Source: Micromonospora inyonensis (GTDB lineage: Bacteria > Actinomycetota > Actinomycetes > Mycobacteriales > Micromonosporaceae). Taken from it: 64,000 nucleotides of DNA. Position 1 is the stretch's first letter; the number at the start of each line of letters is the position of its first letter. Under the pieces are notes generated by a model, which did not search any database, had not been told where the DNA came from, and worked only from the letters and a program-made list of their open reading frames with translations. Made by a program: the position numbers and the translations under genes. Location: assembly GCF_900091415.1 (NCBI RefSeq), contig NZ_FMHU01000002.1:992001-1056000 (forward strand), given 5' to 3'. Shown piece by piece: positions 52,318-61,656 of this stretch.

Positions 52318-52393
52318 GCCGGAGACCTGGGGCGTCTGGCCAGGTGGGTTTCGTCCGCGTGGCCAGACGCCTCCCGTTCCCAGGGGAGGACAT

Positions 52394-55300
52394 GTGTACC
52401 GGTACCTGGATGCGCTGGTGGTGCGCGCGTCGACCTGCTCTCCCGATTGGTTGGTCGGCGGTTGGCCGGACCTGACCGGCGCGGAGGCTGCAGGGTCGTG
52501 GCAGCGATGGTTGGAGCAGGTGTCCGCGGTGCCGCGGTTCGCGGCGGCGGTGGAGTTGGCCAGCCCCGTGCTCGCCGACCGTGTCCGCGCGGTCTGTGCC
52601 GGCCGCGTCGGGGAGGGGGAGGCGCGGCGGGTAGTCGTGTCGGTCCTGCGGTACCTGCTGCGGGCGCGTGGCCGGGCGACGCCGTACGGCTTGTTCGCCG
52701 GGGTCGCCGCCGCCCGCTTGGCCCCCACCGCCGCCGTCCGGTTCGGTGACGGACACCGAGCGGTGCTTCGGGTACGGGCGGCGTGGCTTTCGGGCCTGGT
52801 CGACCGGCTGGAGGCCGATCCGGTGCTTCGGCCGCATCTGACGGTCCGCGCCAACAACCTCCTAGCGCGCCGGGATGGGCAGATCGTGCTGGAGCACCGC
52901 CCCCACCAGAATCTCGGGGAGCCGCCCACCCAGGTACAGGTACGCGCCACCGGCCCGGTACTCGCGGCGCTGACGGCAGCGGCGGACCCGATTCGACTGG
53001 ACGATCTGGCCAGCAAACTCGCCACCGACCACGCCGTGCCCATTCACGTTGTGCACGCGCTGCTCGCGCAGATGGTGTCGCAACGGCTCCTGCTGAGCGC
53101 GCTACGGCCGGCGACTACCTGCACTGATCCCCTGTCCGCCGTCACCGCCGCCCTTCAGCAGGCGGTGGCCGACGCCGCCGACAGCACCCCAGACGACGGC
53201 GCGCTCGCCCGGGCACGTGCGACGCTCGGCGTACTGCACACCCTCGCGCAGCGGGCTGCGCCGGACACCGCGACGACCGGCGCACGGCAGCGCGCGCAGG
53301 TGGCCGAGACGATGACCGGTCTACACCCCGCCGACGAGTCACCTGTCGCAGTCGATCTGCGCTTGGACGCCGACGTACGTGTTCCTGAGATCGTCGCGGT
53401 AGAGGCGGCGAGCGCGGCCGGTGCCCTGGTGCGTCTCGCGACTGTCGGTCGAGGAGGGTGGGCGGCCTGGCACCGCCGTTTCCTCGAGCGTTACGGACCC
53501 CATGCGGTCGTGCCGGTCCGTGACGCGGTGGACGCCGACCTTGGCCTGGGCTACCCCGCCGGTTACCACGGCACCACTCCCACACCGCCACCGGCCCTGA
53601 CCACGCGTGATCGGAAGCTGCTGACCCTTGCCCAGGAAGCGGCGCTGCGACGCGAACGCGAGATCGTGCTCGATGACGCCGCCATCACCGACCTCGCCGA
53701 CAGCGCACCGGTCAGGCACGTCCAGCCGAGCACCGAGCTGACCGTCACCGTGCACGCCCGTACCGCGCAGGACCTCGACCGGGGTGAGTTTCTGCTGGAG
53801 GTGGTCGGAGTGTCCCGCAACGCCGGCACCGTCACCGGCCGGTTCATCGACCTGCTCGACCCTGCGGATCGGCAGCGCATCGCCAGCCAGTACGCGGCCC
53901 TACCTGGCGTGACCCGTGGTGCATTGCGTGTCCAGGTGTCGGCGGTGACCCCCTACACGGTCACCGAGGACGTGGCCCGCGCCCCACAAGTGATGCCGCA
54001 CCATGTCTCGCTCGGGGAGTACCACGTCAACGCACCCAACCGGATCGCGCTGGACGACATCGCGGTCACTGCTAACGCCGACCGGGTCTACCTGGTGTCG
54101 GTCTCCCAGCGGTGTGTGGTGGAGCCGACCGTGCTCAACGCGGTCGAGCAGGTGCACTACACCCTGCCGATCGTGCGGTTCCTCACCGAGGCCCCCACCG
54201 CCTTCACGACACCGTGTGGCGGGTTCGACTGGGGTGCTGCCAGCGGTCTGCCGTTCCTACCCGCCTTGCGCTACCAGCGGAGCATCCTGTCGCCAGCACG
54301 CTGGCTGCTACCGGCAAGCGCCCTACCCGCCCCCGCCACGAGCTGGCAGGAGTGGAGCCGGGCCCTGGCCTCCTGGCGCGACACGGCTGGCTGCCCGCCG
54401 GGGGTGTACCTCGGCGAGAGCGACCAACGCATCCACCTGGATCTCGCCGAGCCGGCTCATCAGGCACTGCTGCGCGACCACCTGCGTCGCACCCCGACCG
54501 CCGTGCTGCGCGCCGCGCCTCCGCCTGACACGGCTGGCTGGATGGGCGGGCACGCCCACGAGATCGTCGTCTCCTTGGCCGCGACGGTCGACCCGGCAGC
54601 ACCACCACGCACGCTTGCCACCGCACCCGTGGTTGACGTCCGCGAATACGGACACCTCCCCGGCGGCGGTGACCGCCTCTTCGTCAAGCTGTACGGCCAT
54701 CCCGACCGGCAGACACCGATCCTTACCCGACACCTTCCGTCCCTGATCCGCCAGCTCAGCCCACAGGCACGGTGGTGGTTTCTGCGCTACGGCGACCCGG
54801 AACCGCACCTGAGGCTGAGACTGACGGGCGACGCGAGCACCGCGACGCTCGCCGAGTGGACACGCGACCTGCGCCGCGTCGGCCTGCTCGCGCGGGTACA
54901 GGTTGACACCGACTACCCGGAGACCGCTCGCTTCGGCGGACCCACCGCCGGCACCGCCGCCGACGAGGTCTTCGCCACCGACTCCGCAGCCGCGCTCACG
55001 CAGTTGCTCGCCATCGATAGCAGGCTGGCACCCGCTGTCCGTGCGGTGACCGCGGCGAGCCTGCTGGATATCACTACCGCAGTGATCGGCGATACCAGGA
55101 CCGGTATGCGATGGCTGATCGACCACACGCGCCCGCACCGGCCCGCCCCACCCCGCGACGTCTACCAGCGCACGGTCGCGCTCGCCAACCCCGACCAGAC
55201 CGGCCTGGACATACTCGGCAACGGCACCGAACTGCGGACTGTCTGGCAGCGTCGCCGCGAGGCGCTGAACACCTACCGCGACGCCCTGCACACCGCAGGA

Positions 55301-55447
55301 GCCGCCGTGGACAGTGTCTTGCCTGACCTGCTGCACCTGCACCACACCCGCATGATCGGCCCCGATCCGGACAGCGAACGCGCCTGCCTGCACCTGGCCC
55401 GTGCCGCCGCGCTGAGCTGGACCGCCCGCGCCCGGAGCCAACCATGA
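52394..55447 (+). CDS. lanB: Lantibiotic dehydratase LanB (full length)
   Basis: Class I dehydratase that glutamylates Ser/Thr of the precursor from Glu-tRNA and eliminates glutamate to give Dha/Dhb, 1017 residues. The N-terminal glutamylation domain opens with RGRATPYGLFAGVAAARL and includes GEYHVNAPNRIALDD. The C-terminal SpaB_C elimination domain covers about residues 740-1010 (GGGDRLFVKLYG, RWWFLRYGDPEPHLRLRL). GTG start after GGGGAGGA, 76 bp after the precursor. Its stop overlaps the lanC ATG (ATGA), so the two are coupled. Confidence 0.9.
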   Translation: MYRYLDALVVRASTCSPDWLVGGWPDLTGAEAAGSWQRWLEQVSAVPRFAAAVELASPVLADRVRAVCAGRVGEGEARRVVVSVLRYLLRARGRATPYGLFAGVAAARLAPTAAVRFGDGHRAVLRVRAAWLSGLVDRLEADPVLRPHLTVRANNLLARRDGQIVLEHRPHQNLGEPPTQVQVRATGPVLAALTAAADPIRLDDLASKLATDHAVPIHVVHALLAQMVSQRLLLSALRPATTCTDPLSAVTAALQQAVADAADSTPDDGALARARATLGVLHTLAQRAAPDTATTGARQRAQVAETMTGLHPADESPVAVDLRLDADVRVPEIVAVEAASAAGALVRLATVGRGGWAAWHRRFLERYGPHAVVPVRDAVDADLGLGYPAGYHGTTPTPPPALTTRDRKLLTLAQEAALRREREIVLDDAAITDLADSAPVRHVQPSTELTVTVHARTAQDLDRGEFLLEVVGVSRNAGTVTGRFIDLLDPADRQRIASQYAALPGVTRGALRVQVSAVTPYTVTEDVARAPQVMPHHVSLGEYHVNAPNRIALDDIAVTANADRVYLVSVSQRCVVEPTVLNAVEQVHYTLPIVRFLTEAPTAFTTPCGGFDWGAASGLPFLPALRYQRSILSPARWLLPASALPAPATSWQEWSRALASWRDTAGCPPGVYLGESDQRIHLDLAEPAHQALLRDHLRRTPTAVLRAAPPPDTAGWMGGHAHEIVVSLAATVDPAAPPRTLATAPVVDVREYGHLPGGGDRLFVKLYGHPDRQTPILTRHLPSLIRQLSPQARWWFLRYGDPEPHLRLRLTGDASTATLAEWTRDLRRVGLLARVQVDTDYPETARFGGPTAGTAADEVFATDSAAALTQLLAIDSRLAPAVRAVTAASLLDITTAVIGDTRTGMRWLIDHTRPHRPAPPRDVYQRTVALANPDQTGLDILGNGTELRTVWQRRREALNTYRDALHTAGAAVDSVLPDLLHLHHTRMIGPDPDSERACLHLARAAALSWTARARSQP

Positions 55448-56673
55448 GCCCCACGGACCCGAGCGCGCTCGCGGCATCGACAGCCATCGCCGAGGCACTG
55501 GCCGACCCACAAGCCATCCAGCCCGCATTCCAGGGGCGAGCGAGGCCACAATCCCTCGCGGGCGGCGCGGTCGGTATCGCATTGCTGCACATCGAACGCG
55601 CCCGCACCGGCCACGGCGACGACACCGTAGCCCACACCTGGCTGAAACTCGCCGCGTCCCAGCCGATCAGCGCCGGCGGCAACGCCAACCTGTTCCACGG
55701 CACACCAGCCCTCGGCCTCGCCCTGCACGCCGCCGGCACGACCCGGTACCGGCGCGCGCTGGCCGCGCTCGACGACACCACCATCACCCTCACCCGAGGG
55801 CGCCTGGCCGACGCTAACGCCCGCATCGACCGGGGCGACCCGCTGCTGATGCGCGAGTTCGACCTGATCCACGGCCTGACCGGACTCGGCGTCTACCACC
55901 TGCACCGCCACCCCGGCCACCCCGTCACCCGCGACGTACTCGCTTACCTGGTCCGCCTCACCCGCCCTCTCCCCGGCCAACGCGGCACCACCAATTTGCC
56001 GCCGTGGTGGATGCCGGTCGGGCTGTCCGGCGAACCCGACTCCGACCACCCAAACGGGCACGGGAACCTGGGAGTCGCCCACGGCATCAGCGCCGTCATC
56101 GCGCTGCTCTCCCTCGCTGTCCTTCACGACCTGACCACCACCAGCCTGCGCGACGCTCTCGCCCGGCTCTGCGCCTGGACCGATCAGTGGCGCCGGGACG
56201 ACGACGCCGGCCCGTGGTGGCCCGGCTACCTCACCATCGACCACACTGGCCGCCTCGAACCGTCGCTTCGTCCCCGGCCCTCCTGGTGCTACGGCATCGC
56301 GGGCACCGCCCGGGCCCAACAGTTGGCCGGCATCGCGCTCGGCGACGCCCGCCGACAGGCAACGGCCGAACGCGGGATCCTGGCCGCACTGCGCGAACCG
56401 ACCCGACCCGCCCTACTCCCTGAGATCGGCCTGTGCCACGGCAAAGCCGGCCTGCTCCACGCCGCATTCCGCATGGCAGTCGACGCCCGCAGCCCGGTAC
56501 TGGCCGCCGAACTACCCGACCTGGCCGGCCACCTCGCCGCCCAACTACTCCGCGAGCCGATAACCGAACCGGAACTCATGGACGGCGCGGCCGGAGCCGC
56601 CCTCGCGCTGCACGCCGTCGGCACCGGCACCCCACCCATGTCCGCGTGGGACGCAGTCCTCCTACTCGCCTAA
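55444..56673 (+). CDS. lanC: Lanthipeptide cyclase LanC
   Basis: Zinc enzyme that adds Cys thiols to Dha/Dhb to form thioether rings, 409 residues, alpha/alpha toroid. Zn ligands are all present: Cys282 in SWCYGIAG, and Cys331-His332 in GLCHGKAGLL. LIHGLTGLGVYHL and GNLGVAHGISAVIALL carry the conserved His and Gly-rich turns. The C-terminus ends shortly after MDGAAGAALALHAVG, as usual. Translationally coupled to lanB. Confidence 0.92.
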   Translation: MSPTDPSALAASTAIAEALADPQAIQPAFQGRARPQSLAGGAVGIALLHIERARTGHGDDTVAHTWLKLAASQPISAGGNANLFHGTPALGLALHAAGTTRYRRALAALDDTTITLTRGRLADANARIDRGDPLLMREFDLIHGLTGLGVYHLHRHPGHPVTRDVLAYLVRLTRPLPGQRGTTNLPPWWMPVGLSGEPDSDHPNGHGNLGVAHGISAVIALLSLAVLHDLTTTSLRDALARLCAWTDQWRRDDDAGPWWPGYLTIDHTGRLEPSLRPRPSWCYGIAGTARAQQLAGIALGDARRQATAERGILAALREPTRPALLPEIGLCHGKAGLLHAAFRMAVDARSPVLAAELPDLAGHLAAQLLREPITEPELMDGAAGAALALHAVGTGTPPMSAWDAVLLLA

Positions 56674-56716
56674 CAACACCCGACCCGCAAACCGCACTCA
56701 CCGCCAAAGGAACGCG

Positions 56717-57603
56717 ATGATGCCGTCGCCATGGCTCCAGATCACCATCGAGCTGCCCGATCCGGACCGGGCCGAGCACACCGCCGTCACCCACCTCGCC
56801 CCCGTACTCATGAAGGCGGAAGCCGACAGGCGCATCGCTGGCTGGTTCTTCATCGAAAGACACCCCAGTGGCGGCTGCGCTACCTCCCCACCGAGGAGAC
56901 CACCCTCGCGCGGGAGCACCTCTTCACCCGCCTCGACGCCTTCATCCGTGAACGGCACATCACCCGCGCGGTTGAGGCCGTCTACGAACCCGAAACCCGC
57001 GCCTTCGGCGGTGACCAAGCGATGGCCGTCGCGCATGAACTGTGGCACGACGACAGCCGACACGTACTCGGCTACCTCGCTACCACCGCAGCAGACCCCA
57101 CCACCCGCCGCCGCCGCGAACTCGCGATCCTGCTTGCCAGCACCCTGCTACGCGCGGCCGGCCTGGACTGGTACGAGCAAGGCGACGTCTGGTCCAAGAT
57201 CGCCCACCACCGGACCCCGCCCGACAACCCCAGCCCCGACAAGACCCCGGCTTTCCAGGCAAGGCTGCGCCGGCTGATGAGCACGGACCTGACCAACCTC
57301 AACCAACCGGCATCGCCGCACCTGATGGGTGCCGACTGGGCTGCCGCGTTCACCACCGCAGGCCACGACCTAGCCCACCTCGCCGGCACCGGCAACCTCC
57401 GCCGTGGGCTGCGCGACATCCTCGCCCACCACGTCATCTTCGCGATGAACCGGATCGGCCTCCCCGCGACCACCCAGGCCGTCCTCGCCACCCACGCCGC
57501 CACCGTCATCTTCGGCCCAGACCCCACCGTCCAACCAGCCACAAACGCCACCTACCAGCACGCCCACGCGACGGTCACCGCAGCCAGAGCGGGAACCGGC
57601 TAA
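56717..57603 (+). CDS. Thiopeptide-type (SpaB_C-like) biosynthesis protein, frameshifted
   Basis: Stand-alone homologue of the LanB elimination domain, about 295 residues when joined. The start PSPWLQITIELPD to GWFFIERHP is in the frame of ATG 56717. The continuation PQWRLRYLPTEETTL to the end (LASTLLRAAGLDWYEQGDVW, then GADWAAAFTTAGHDLAHLAG) is one frame over. One C missing from the CCCC run at 56863-56866 explains the break. In split class I systems such proteins perform glutamate elimination; here it duplicates the C-terminal domain of LanB. Weak AAAGGAA ribosome site; stop overlaps the next ATG (TAATG). Confidence 0.75.
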
Positions 57604-58706
57604 TGGACCCGACCGGCGCGCAAGCCCGTAGATTCCCCCTCGTCGCCCGGCCCCGACCCGCCTGCACCCCACTGCCCGAGCGGGTAACCGACCTGACCCG
57701 CCGCGCTGCCGCCGCCACCCGCAACGACGACCCTGCCGCCGCAACCGCCGTGGTCAACCTCGCCGCCCTGCTCGCATCAGACTGCGGACGATCCGACCTG
57801 GCCCGGCAATGGTCAGCACGGCTCGCCCGCTCCGCGCTCGTCCACCCCGCACCCGACTTCCAAACAGCAAGTCACAGCCTCGAACCCATCATCAACCTCG
57901 CCCGGCTACGCACCCGCGCCGGCGACGGCACCGGAGCATGGCGGCTCCTCGAAACCCTCTACCGGGCCATCGCATCCCGCACCGACACCACCATCGACGG
58001 CATCACCGTCCCCGCCGCACACCTGACGCCTGAGCCCACCGCACACCGCAAACTCCGCCAATGGCTCTGGACGGTCCTGCTGTCCAGCGGCGCGCACGCC
58101 CTCGCCGCCGCCGGCCGATGGGACGACGCCTACCGCCGGCTCCAACAACACAACGGCATCGGCCGCCGCATGCTCGACGGCCGGCAGGTCGCTGTCATAG
58201 CCCACGCCACCGCAGGCAGACGTGCCCGCGCCCTGGAGCTACTGCACGACACCGAGCCAGGCGAACCGTGGGAACGCGCCGTCACCGCATCCCTGACCCT
58301 GCTGTGCCAGCAAGCCGCCATCACCAGCACCACCCAACGACACGCCGTCGCCGCCTACCAGAGGCTGGACACCACAGCAGCAAACCTCGTCGTGTTCCAC
58401 ACCCGCCTGGGGATGTGCCTCGCCGACGCGCTCGGCGGCGTCGAGCAGCCTGCGGTACAGGCCATCACCGCCGACCTCATCGAGCGGGCCAACGGCGATG
58501 GATACGCCGCCCGAGACGTCCTCGCCCACCCCGGATGCCGCGCCATCCTCAACCAACGACAGGCCGAACAACTCACCGAGCAGGTCACCGCCTGCGGACT
58601 CGACGCCGGCCATATACCCGCGCGCTTGCTGACCGAAATCGCCGACGCCCTAGACACCGCCGAAGCCGTCATCCGGGTAGCACTCACTGCCGGCACATCG
58701 ACGTGA
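57603..58706 (+). CDS. Helical protein of the lanthipeptide operon (367 aa)
   Basis: Not assigned to a known enzyme family. An all-helical, Ala/Leu/Arg-rich protein with TPR-like spacing (LARQWSARLARSALV, LRTRAGDGTGAWRLLETLYR, LAAAGRWDDAYRRLQQHNGI). The start overlaps the stop of the SpaB_C-like gene, so it is translated with the biosynthetic genes. A scaffold, chaperone or immunity/regulatory role are all possible. No signal peptide or membrane segment is seen. Confidence 0.6.
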   Translation: MDPTGAQARRFPLVARPRPACTPLPERVTDLTRRAAAATRNDDPAAATAVVNLAALLASDCGRSDLARQWSARLARSALVHPAPDFQTASHSLEPIINLARLRTRAGDGTGAWRLLETLYRAIASRTDTTIDGITVPAAHLTPEPTAHRKLRQWLWTVLLSSGAHALAAAGRWDDAYRRLQQHNGIGRRMLDGRQVAVIAHATAGRRARALELLHDTEPGEPWERAVTASLTLLCQQAAITSTTQRHAVAAYQRLDTTAANLVVFHTRLGMCLADALGGVEQPAVQAITADLIERANGDGYAARDVLAHPGCRAILNQRQAEQLTEQVTACGLDAGHIPARLLTEIADALDTAEAVIRVALTAGTST

Positions 58707-58801
58707 GCGCCACGACCCGACGGGAAAGGCGCTTTATGTCGCATGCGCCCTATATTGTCGCGCCGTTCGTGCAGAGACCCCACCGACCGGAGGTTTTGAT
58801 C

Positions 58802-60049
58802 ATGGCTGGTTCCGCGCTCGACACCATCTCGGAAATCGACAGTAGCCCGGAGGAGGCCCGGGCCCGGCTGGTCGACCTGTTGCTCGCTGACGGCCGGATC
58901 ACCTCACCGGAGGTGGAGGCGGCGTTTCGTCGGGTGCCGCGGCACCTGTTCGCCCCCGGCGGGGTCAGCGTCGACGCCGCGTACGCCGACGACGTGGTCA
59001 TCACGAAACGTGGTCCGGACGGGCGCGCGACCAGTTCCATCTCCGCGCCGTGGCTGCAGGCCATGATGCTGGAAGCCGCCCGCCTACGCCCCGGTGGGCG
59101 TGTGCTGGAGATCGGTTCCGGCGGTTACAACGCCGCGCTCATCGCCGAGGCCGTTGGCCCGCGCGGCATGGTCACCAGCATCGACATCGACTCCGACATC
59201 GTCGCCAATGCCCGGACCGCCCTCGACATCGCCGGGTACCCGGACGTCCACGTGGTGCAGGCCGACGCGGACACTGGCTGGCCGGCAAGGGCGCCGTACG
59301 ACGCGATCGTCGTTACCGTCGAGGCCAGCGACATCCCACCCGCCTGGACCGATCAGCTCGCCTCCGACGGGGTCCTCGTCGTACCGCTTCGGATGCGCGG
59401 CAACACCCGATGCCTCACGCTCGCCCGCGACGGCGACCATCTCACCGCCACCGATGCGATCCTCTGCGGCTTCGTGCCCATGCAAGGCGCTGGCGCCAAC
59501 CCCGTGACGCGGCGGGCGCTGCGCGGTGACGACGTGACCCTGCGCATCGACGACCCCGAGACCCGAGCCCTCGACCTCGACGCCCTGACCCCGGCGCTGG
59601 ACGGTCCCGGGGTCGATGCCTGGTCCGAGGTGACCATCGCACCCGCGACGCCGTTCGAGTCGCTGCACCTCTGGCTGGCCAGCCAACCCCACCCGTACGG
59701 TCTCCTCGCCGTGGACCGGGACCGCGCTGCGGACATGGACCCGCAGAACTGGGTCTCCTGCCCTGCCCTTCTCACGGGCGACAGCATCGCCTACCTCACC
59801 ATCCGCCAGCTCGACGACAGCACCTGGGAGTTCGGCGCCCGTGGCTACGGATCCGACGCCGCACCACTGACCCAGCTCGTCGTCGACCTCATCACCGTCT
59901 GGGACCGTGACCACCGCAAGCAGCCCGGCCCGGACATCAGGGTGTACCCCACCGGCGTCACCATTCCGCCCACCGCCCAACCACAACTACTCGTTCCTCG
60001 CCACCACACCACCGCCGCGATCACCTGGACCGCCGGGGATCAGCGGTGA
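58802..60049 (+). CDS. FxLD-system methyltransferase (PIMT-like), copy 2
   Basis: Second PIMT-like enzyme, 415 residues, clearly a paralogue of the one at 50850: RVPRHLFAPGG, SISAPWLQAMMLEAA, VLEIGSGGYNAALIAEAVG, DIPPAWTDQLASDG and CGFVPMQGAGANP line up block by block. The C-terminal halves differ more. ATG 58802 with GGAGG eight bases upstream; an AT-rich box TATATT (58751-58756) precedes it, so it may have its own promoter. Stop overlaps the kinase GTG (GTGA). Only one precursor is visible for two such enzymes. Confidence 0.85.
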   Translation: MAGSALDTISEIDSSPEEARARLVDLLLADGRITSPEVEAAFRRVPRHLFAPGGVSVDAAYADDVVITKRGPDGRATSSISAPWLQAMMLEAARLRPGGRVLEIGSGGYNAALIAEAVGPRGMVTSIDIDSDIVANARTALDIAGYPDVHVVQADADTGWPARAPYDAIVVTVEASDIPPAWTDQLASDGVLVVPLRMRGNTRCLTLARDGDHLTATDAILCGFVPMQGAGANPVTRRALRGDDVTLRIDDPETRALDLDALTPALDGPGVDAWSEVTIAPATPFESLHLWLASQPHPYGLLAVDRDRAADMDPQNWVSCPALLTGDSIAYLTIRQLDDSTWEFGARGYGSDAAPLTQLVVDLITVWDRDHRKQPGPDIRVYPTGVTIPPTAQPQLLVPRHHTTAAITWTAGDQR

Positions 60050-60255
60050 CCGCTACCGAGCCGACCCTTGTCGTCGTTCGCGGGAACTCCGGTAGCGGGA
60101 AGACGACCGCCGCCCGTGAGGCCCGCCGACGCTACGGCCGGGGCATCGCACTCCTGGAGCAGGACCACCTGCGTCGGATTGTGCTGCGCGAACACGACAG
60201 CTCACACATCGACCCGGTCGCTCCGGCGTTCATCACCGCGACCGCCCGCACCGCT
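60046..60255 (+). pseudogene. 5' fragment of a P-loop kinase
   Basis: About 70 codons of a zeta-toxin/chloramphenicol-phosphotransferase-like ATP-binding protein: TLVVVRGNSGSGKTTAAREA with Walker A GNSGSGKTT, ALLEQDHLRRIVLRE and the start of the next helix (FITATARTAV). Starts on a GTG overlapping the methyltransferase stop, so it belonged to the lanthipeptide operon. At about 60255 the sequence becomes the antisense of an ISL3-type transposase; the rest (normally ~120 more residues) is gone. Confidence 0.7.
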
Positions 60256-61297
60256 GTCTTCGGCTCGGCGTTTGCGCAGGTGTTCGCGGTGGGGGTCGAC
60301 GAGGCTGGCCCGGTACTTGGGGACGCGGAGCATCCGCTGGGGCCGGTCGGTGCGCGCGTAGCGTTTGACGGTGTTCAGGGCCAGCTGCAGGCGGCGGGCG
60401 CACTCCAGCAGGCCCACGCCCTGGTCGAGCAGGTCATGGACCTGGTGCCAGTGTTGCAGGGTCGTCCGCGCGCGGGGCCCGTCATACAGGGGCGCGTCCA
60501 GCACGGCGGCCCAGCAGGTGCTGGATGCCTTCACCTCGCTCAGGGCGGCTTCGCACAGGTTGTGCCACAGGTGCCACCGGTCGGCGACCTGCACCGCGTC
60601 GGGCAGGGCGCGGCGGATGGCCTTGGCATAGGTGGCGGGGCCGTCACGGCACACGACCTGCACGCCCGGATGTTCGCGTAGCCACGCTTCGAGGGTGTGG
60701 GCGGTGCGGTCGGGCAGCACGTCGATCCGCTCGTGTTTCGGCGTCGATCAGCACGGTGGCGTAGCGGTGCCGCCGGCGCAGAGCGAAATCGTCCACGCTG
60801 ATCACGCGGGGTGTCCGCCCGGTGGGCAACGGGATGCGTAGCAGGGCGCGCAGGGCCGTGTGACGGGACAGGCCCATGGCGAGTGTCGCCAGCAGACGGG
60901 CTCCTGCCCGGCCCGCTAACTCCTTGGCCGCGGCCTTGACGTGCCGGGACAGGCGGGCCGTGCGTCGCTGGTATCGCTCCAGCACCCCGGGAACCTGTTC
61001 GCGGAAGGTGTGGCGGCAGCCGCGCGTCGGGCACACCAGACGCCGCACCCGCACGCGGACCACCACCCGACGCCCGTCGACCGGAACGTCGGCCACCGTC
61101 CGCCAGTGATAGCCGTGGACCCGTTCCGACGAGGCCCCGCACGTCGGGCAGACCGCGGTGTCCTGCGGCGTCGGGGCCCGCACCACGATCCGCTCGCCCT
61201 CGTCGGCCACGTCCGCTACGACCAGCGGAGAAAGACCCGAAAACACCGTCCGCGCAAGCTCATCGACATCCTTCACGCCAGTGTCGACGACCCTCAC
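60256..61297 (-). pseudogene. ISL3-family transposase, frameshifted and 3'-truncated
   Basis: Degenerate transposase. From ATG 61297: N-terminal region with the zinc-binding CPTCGASSERVHGYHWRTVA and CPTRGCRHTF, then a helix-turn-helix (GLSRHTALRALLRIPLP) and the first catalytic strand SVDDFALRRRHRYATVLID. At about 60731-60736 the frame shifts by two missing bases. The continuation VLPDRTAHTLEAWLREHPGV, VCRDGPATYAKAIRRALPDA and QVADRWHLWHNLCEA includes the second catalytic Asp. It runs to YRASLVDPHREHLRKRRAED at about 60256, where the truncated kinase begins. The C-terminal third, with the last catalytic Glu, is missing. Not functional. Confidence 0.8.
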
Positions 61298-61380
61298 GAC
61301 TCTCCGTCACCACCGAATGTGAGACAGGGCCGAAATCCTACGCAGTCCCGGGTGGTGAACCCACTGCCAGGATTCAGTCG
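60256..61380. mobile_element. Partial ISL3-type insertion sequence
   Basis: The element comprises the transposase remnant and about 80 bp beyond its start codon. The left end is lost with the 3' end of the transposase. The right terminal inverted repeat lies somewhere between 61298 and 61400 but cannot be fixed without its partner, so the right boundary given is approximate. Confidence 0.55.
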
Positions 61381-61656
61381 TGGGGTAACGGGGGGGTGGT
61401 GGGATGAGTGCGTTGAGTGATGAGGAGCTGTTGGTCGAGGTGTGTGCGGCCCTGGATTTCAGGGCGAGGCGGTGGGCCTCTGTCGTTGTGTCTGGGTGAA
61501 ACGGAGGCCATCGGTTCCGAGCTGGTTGCGGACATGAGTGGCGGTGCGCGGGGCTGCTTCGCGTGGGAACGAGATGGCCGACGGCCGAGGCGTTGGTGCG
61601 CTGCTGGGTGATTGGCATTGAGTGCCCCTGGTGGGGGTGGGGAGGGGGCGTTGGCG
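61298..61656. other. Region between the IS remnant and the toxin gene
   Basis: Contains the edge of the IS and a short open frame 61404-61499 (31 codons, MSALSDEELLVEVCAALDFR) that looks like a remnant N-terminus. No complete gene. GGGGAGGGGG near 61640 is the ribosome site of the downstream gene. Confidence 0.4.

Noticed and set aside
61404..61499. 31-codon ORF before the toxin gene
   Set aside because: Too short, no convincing ribosome site; at most a remnant.
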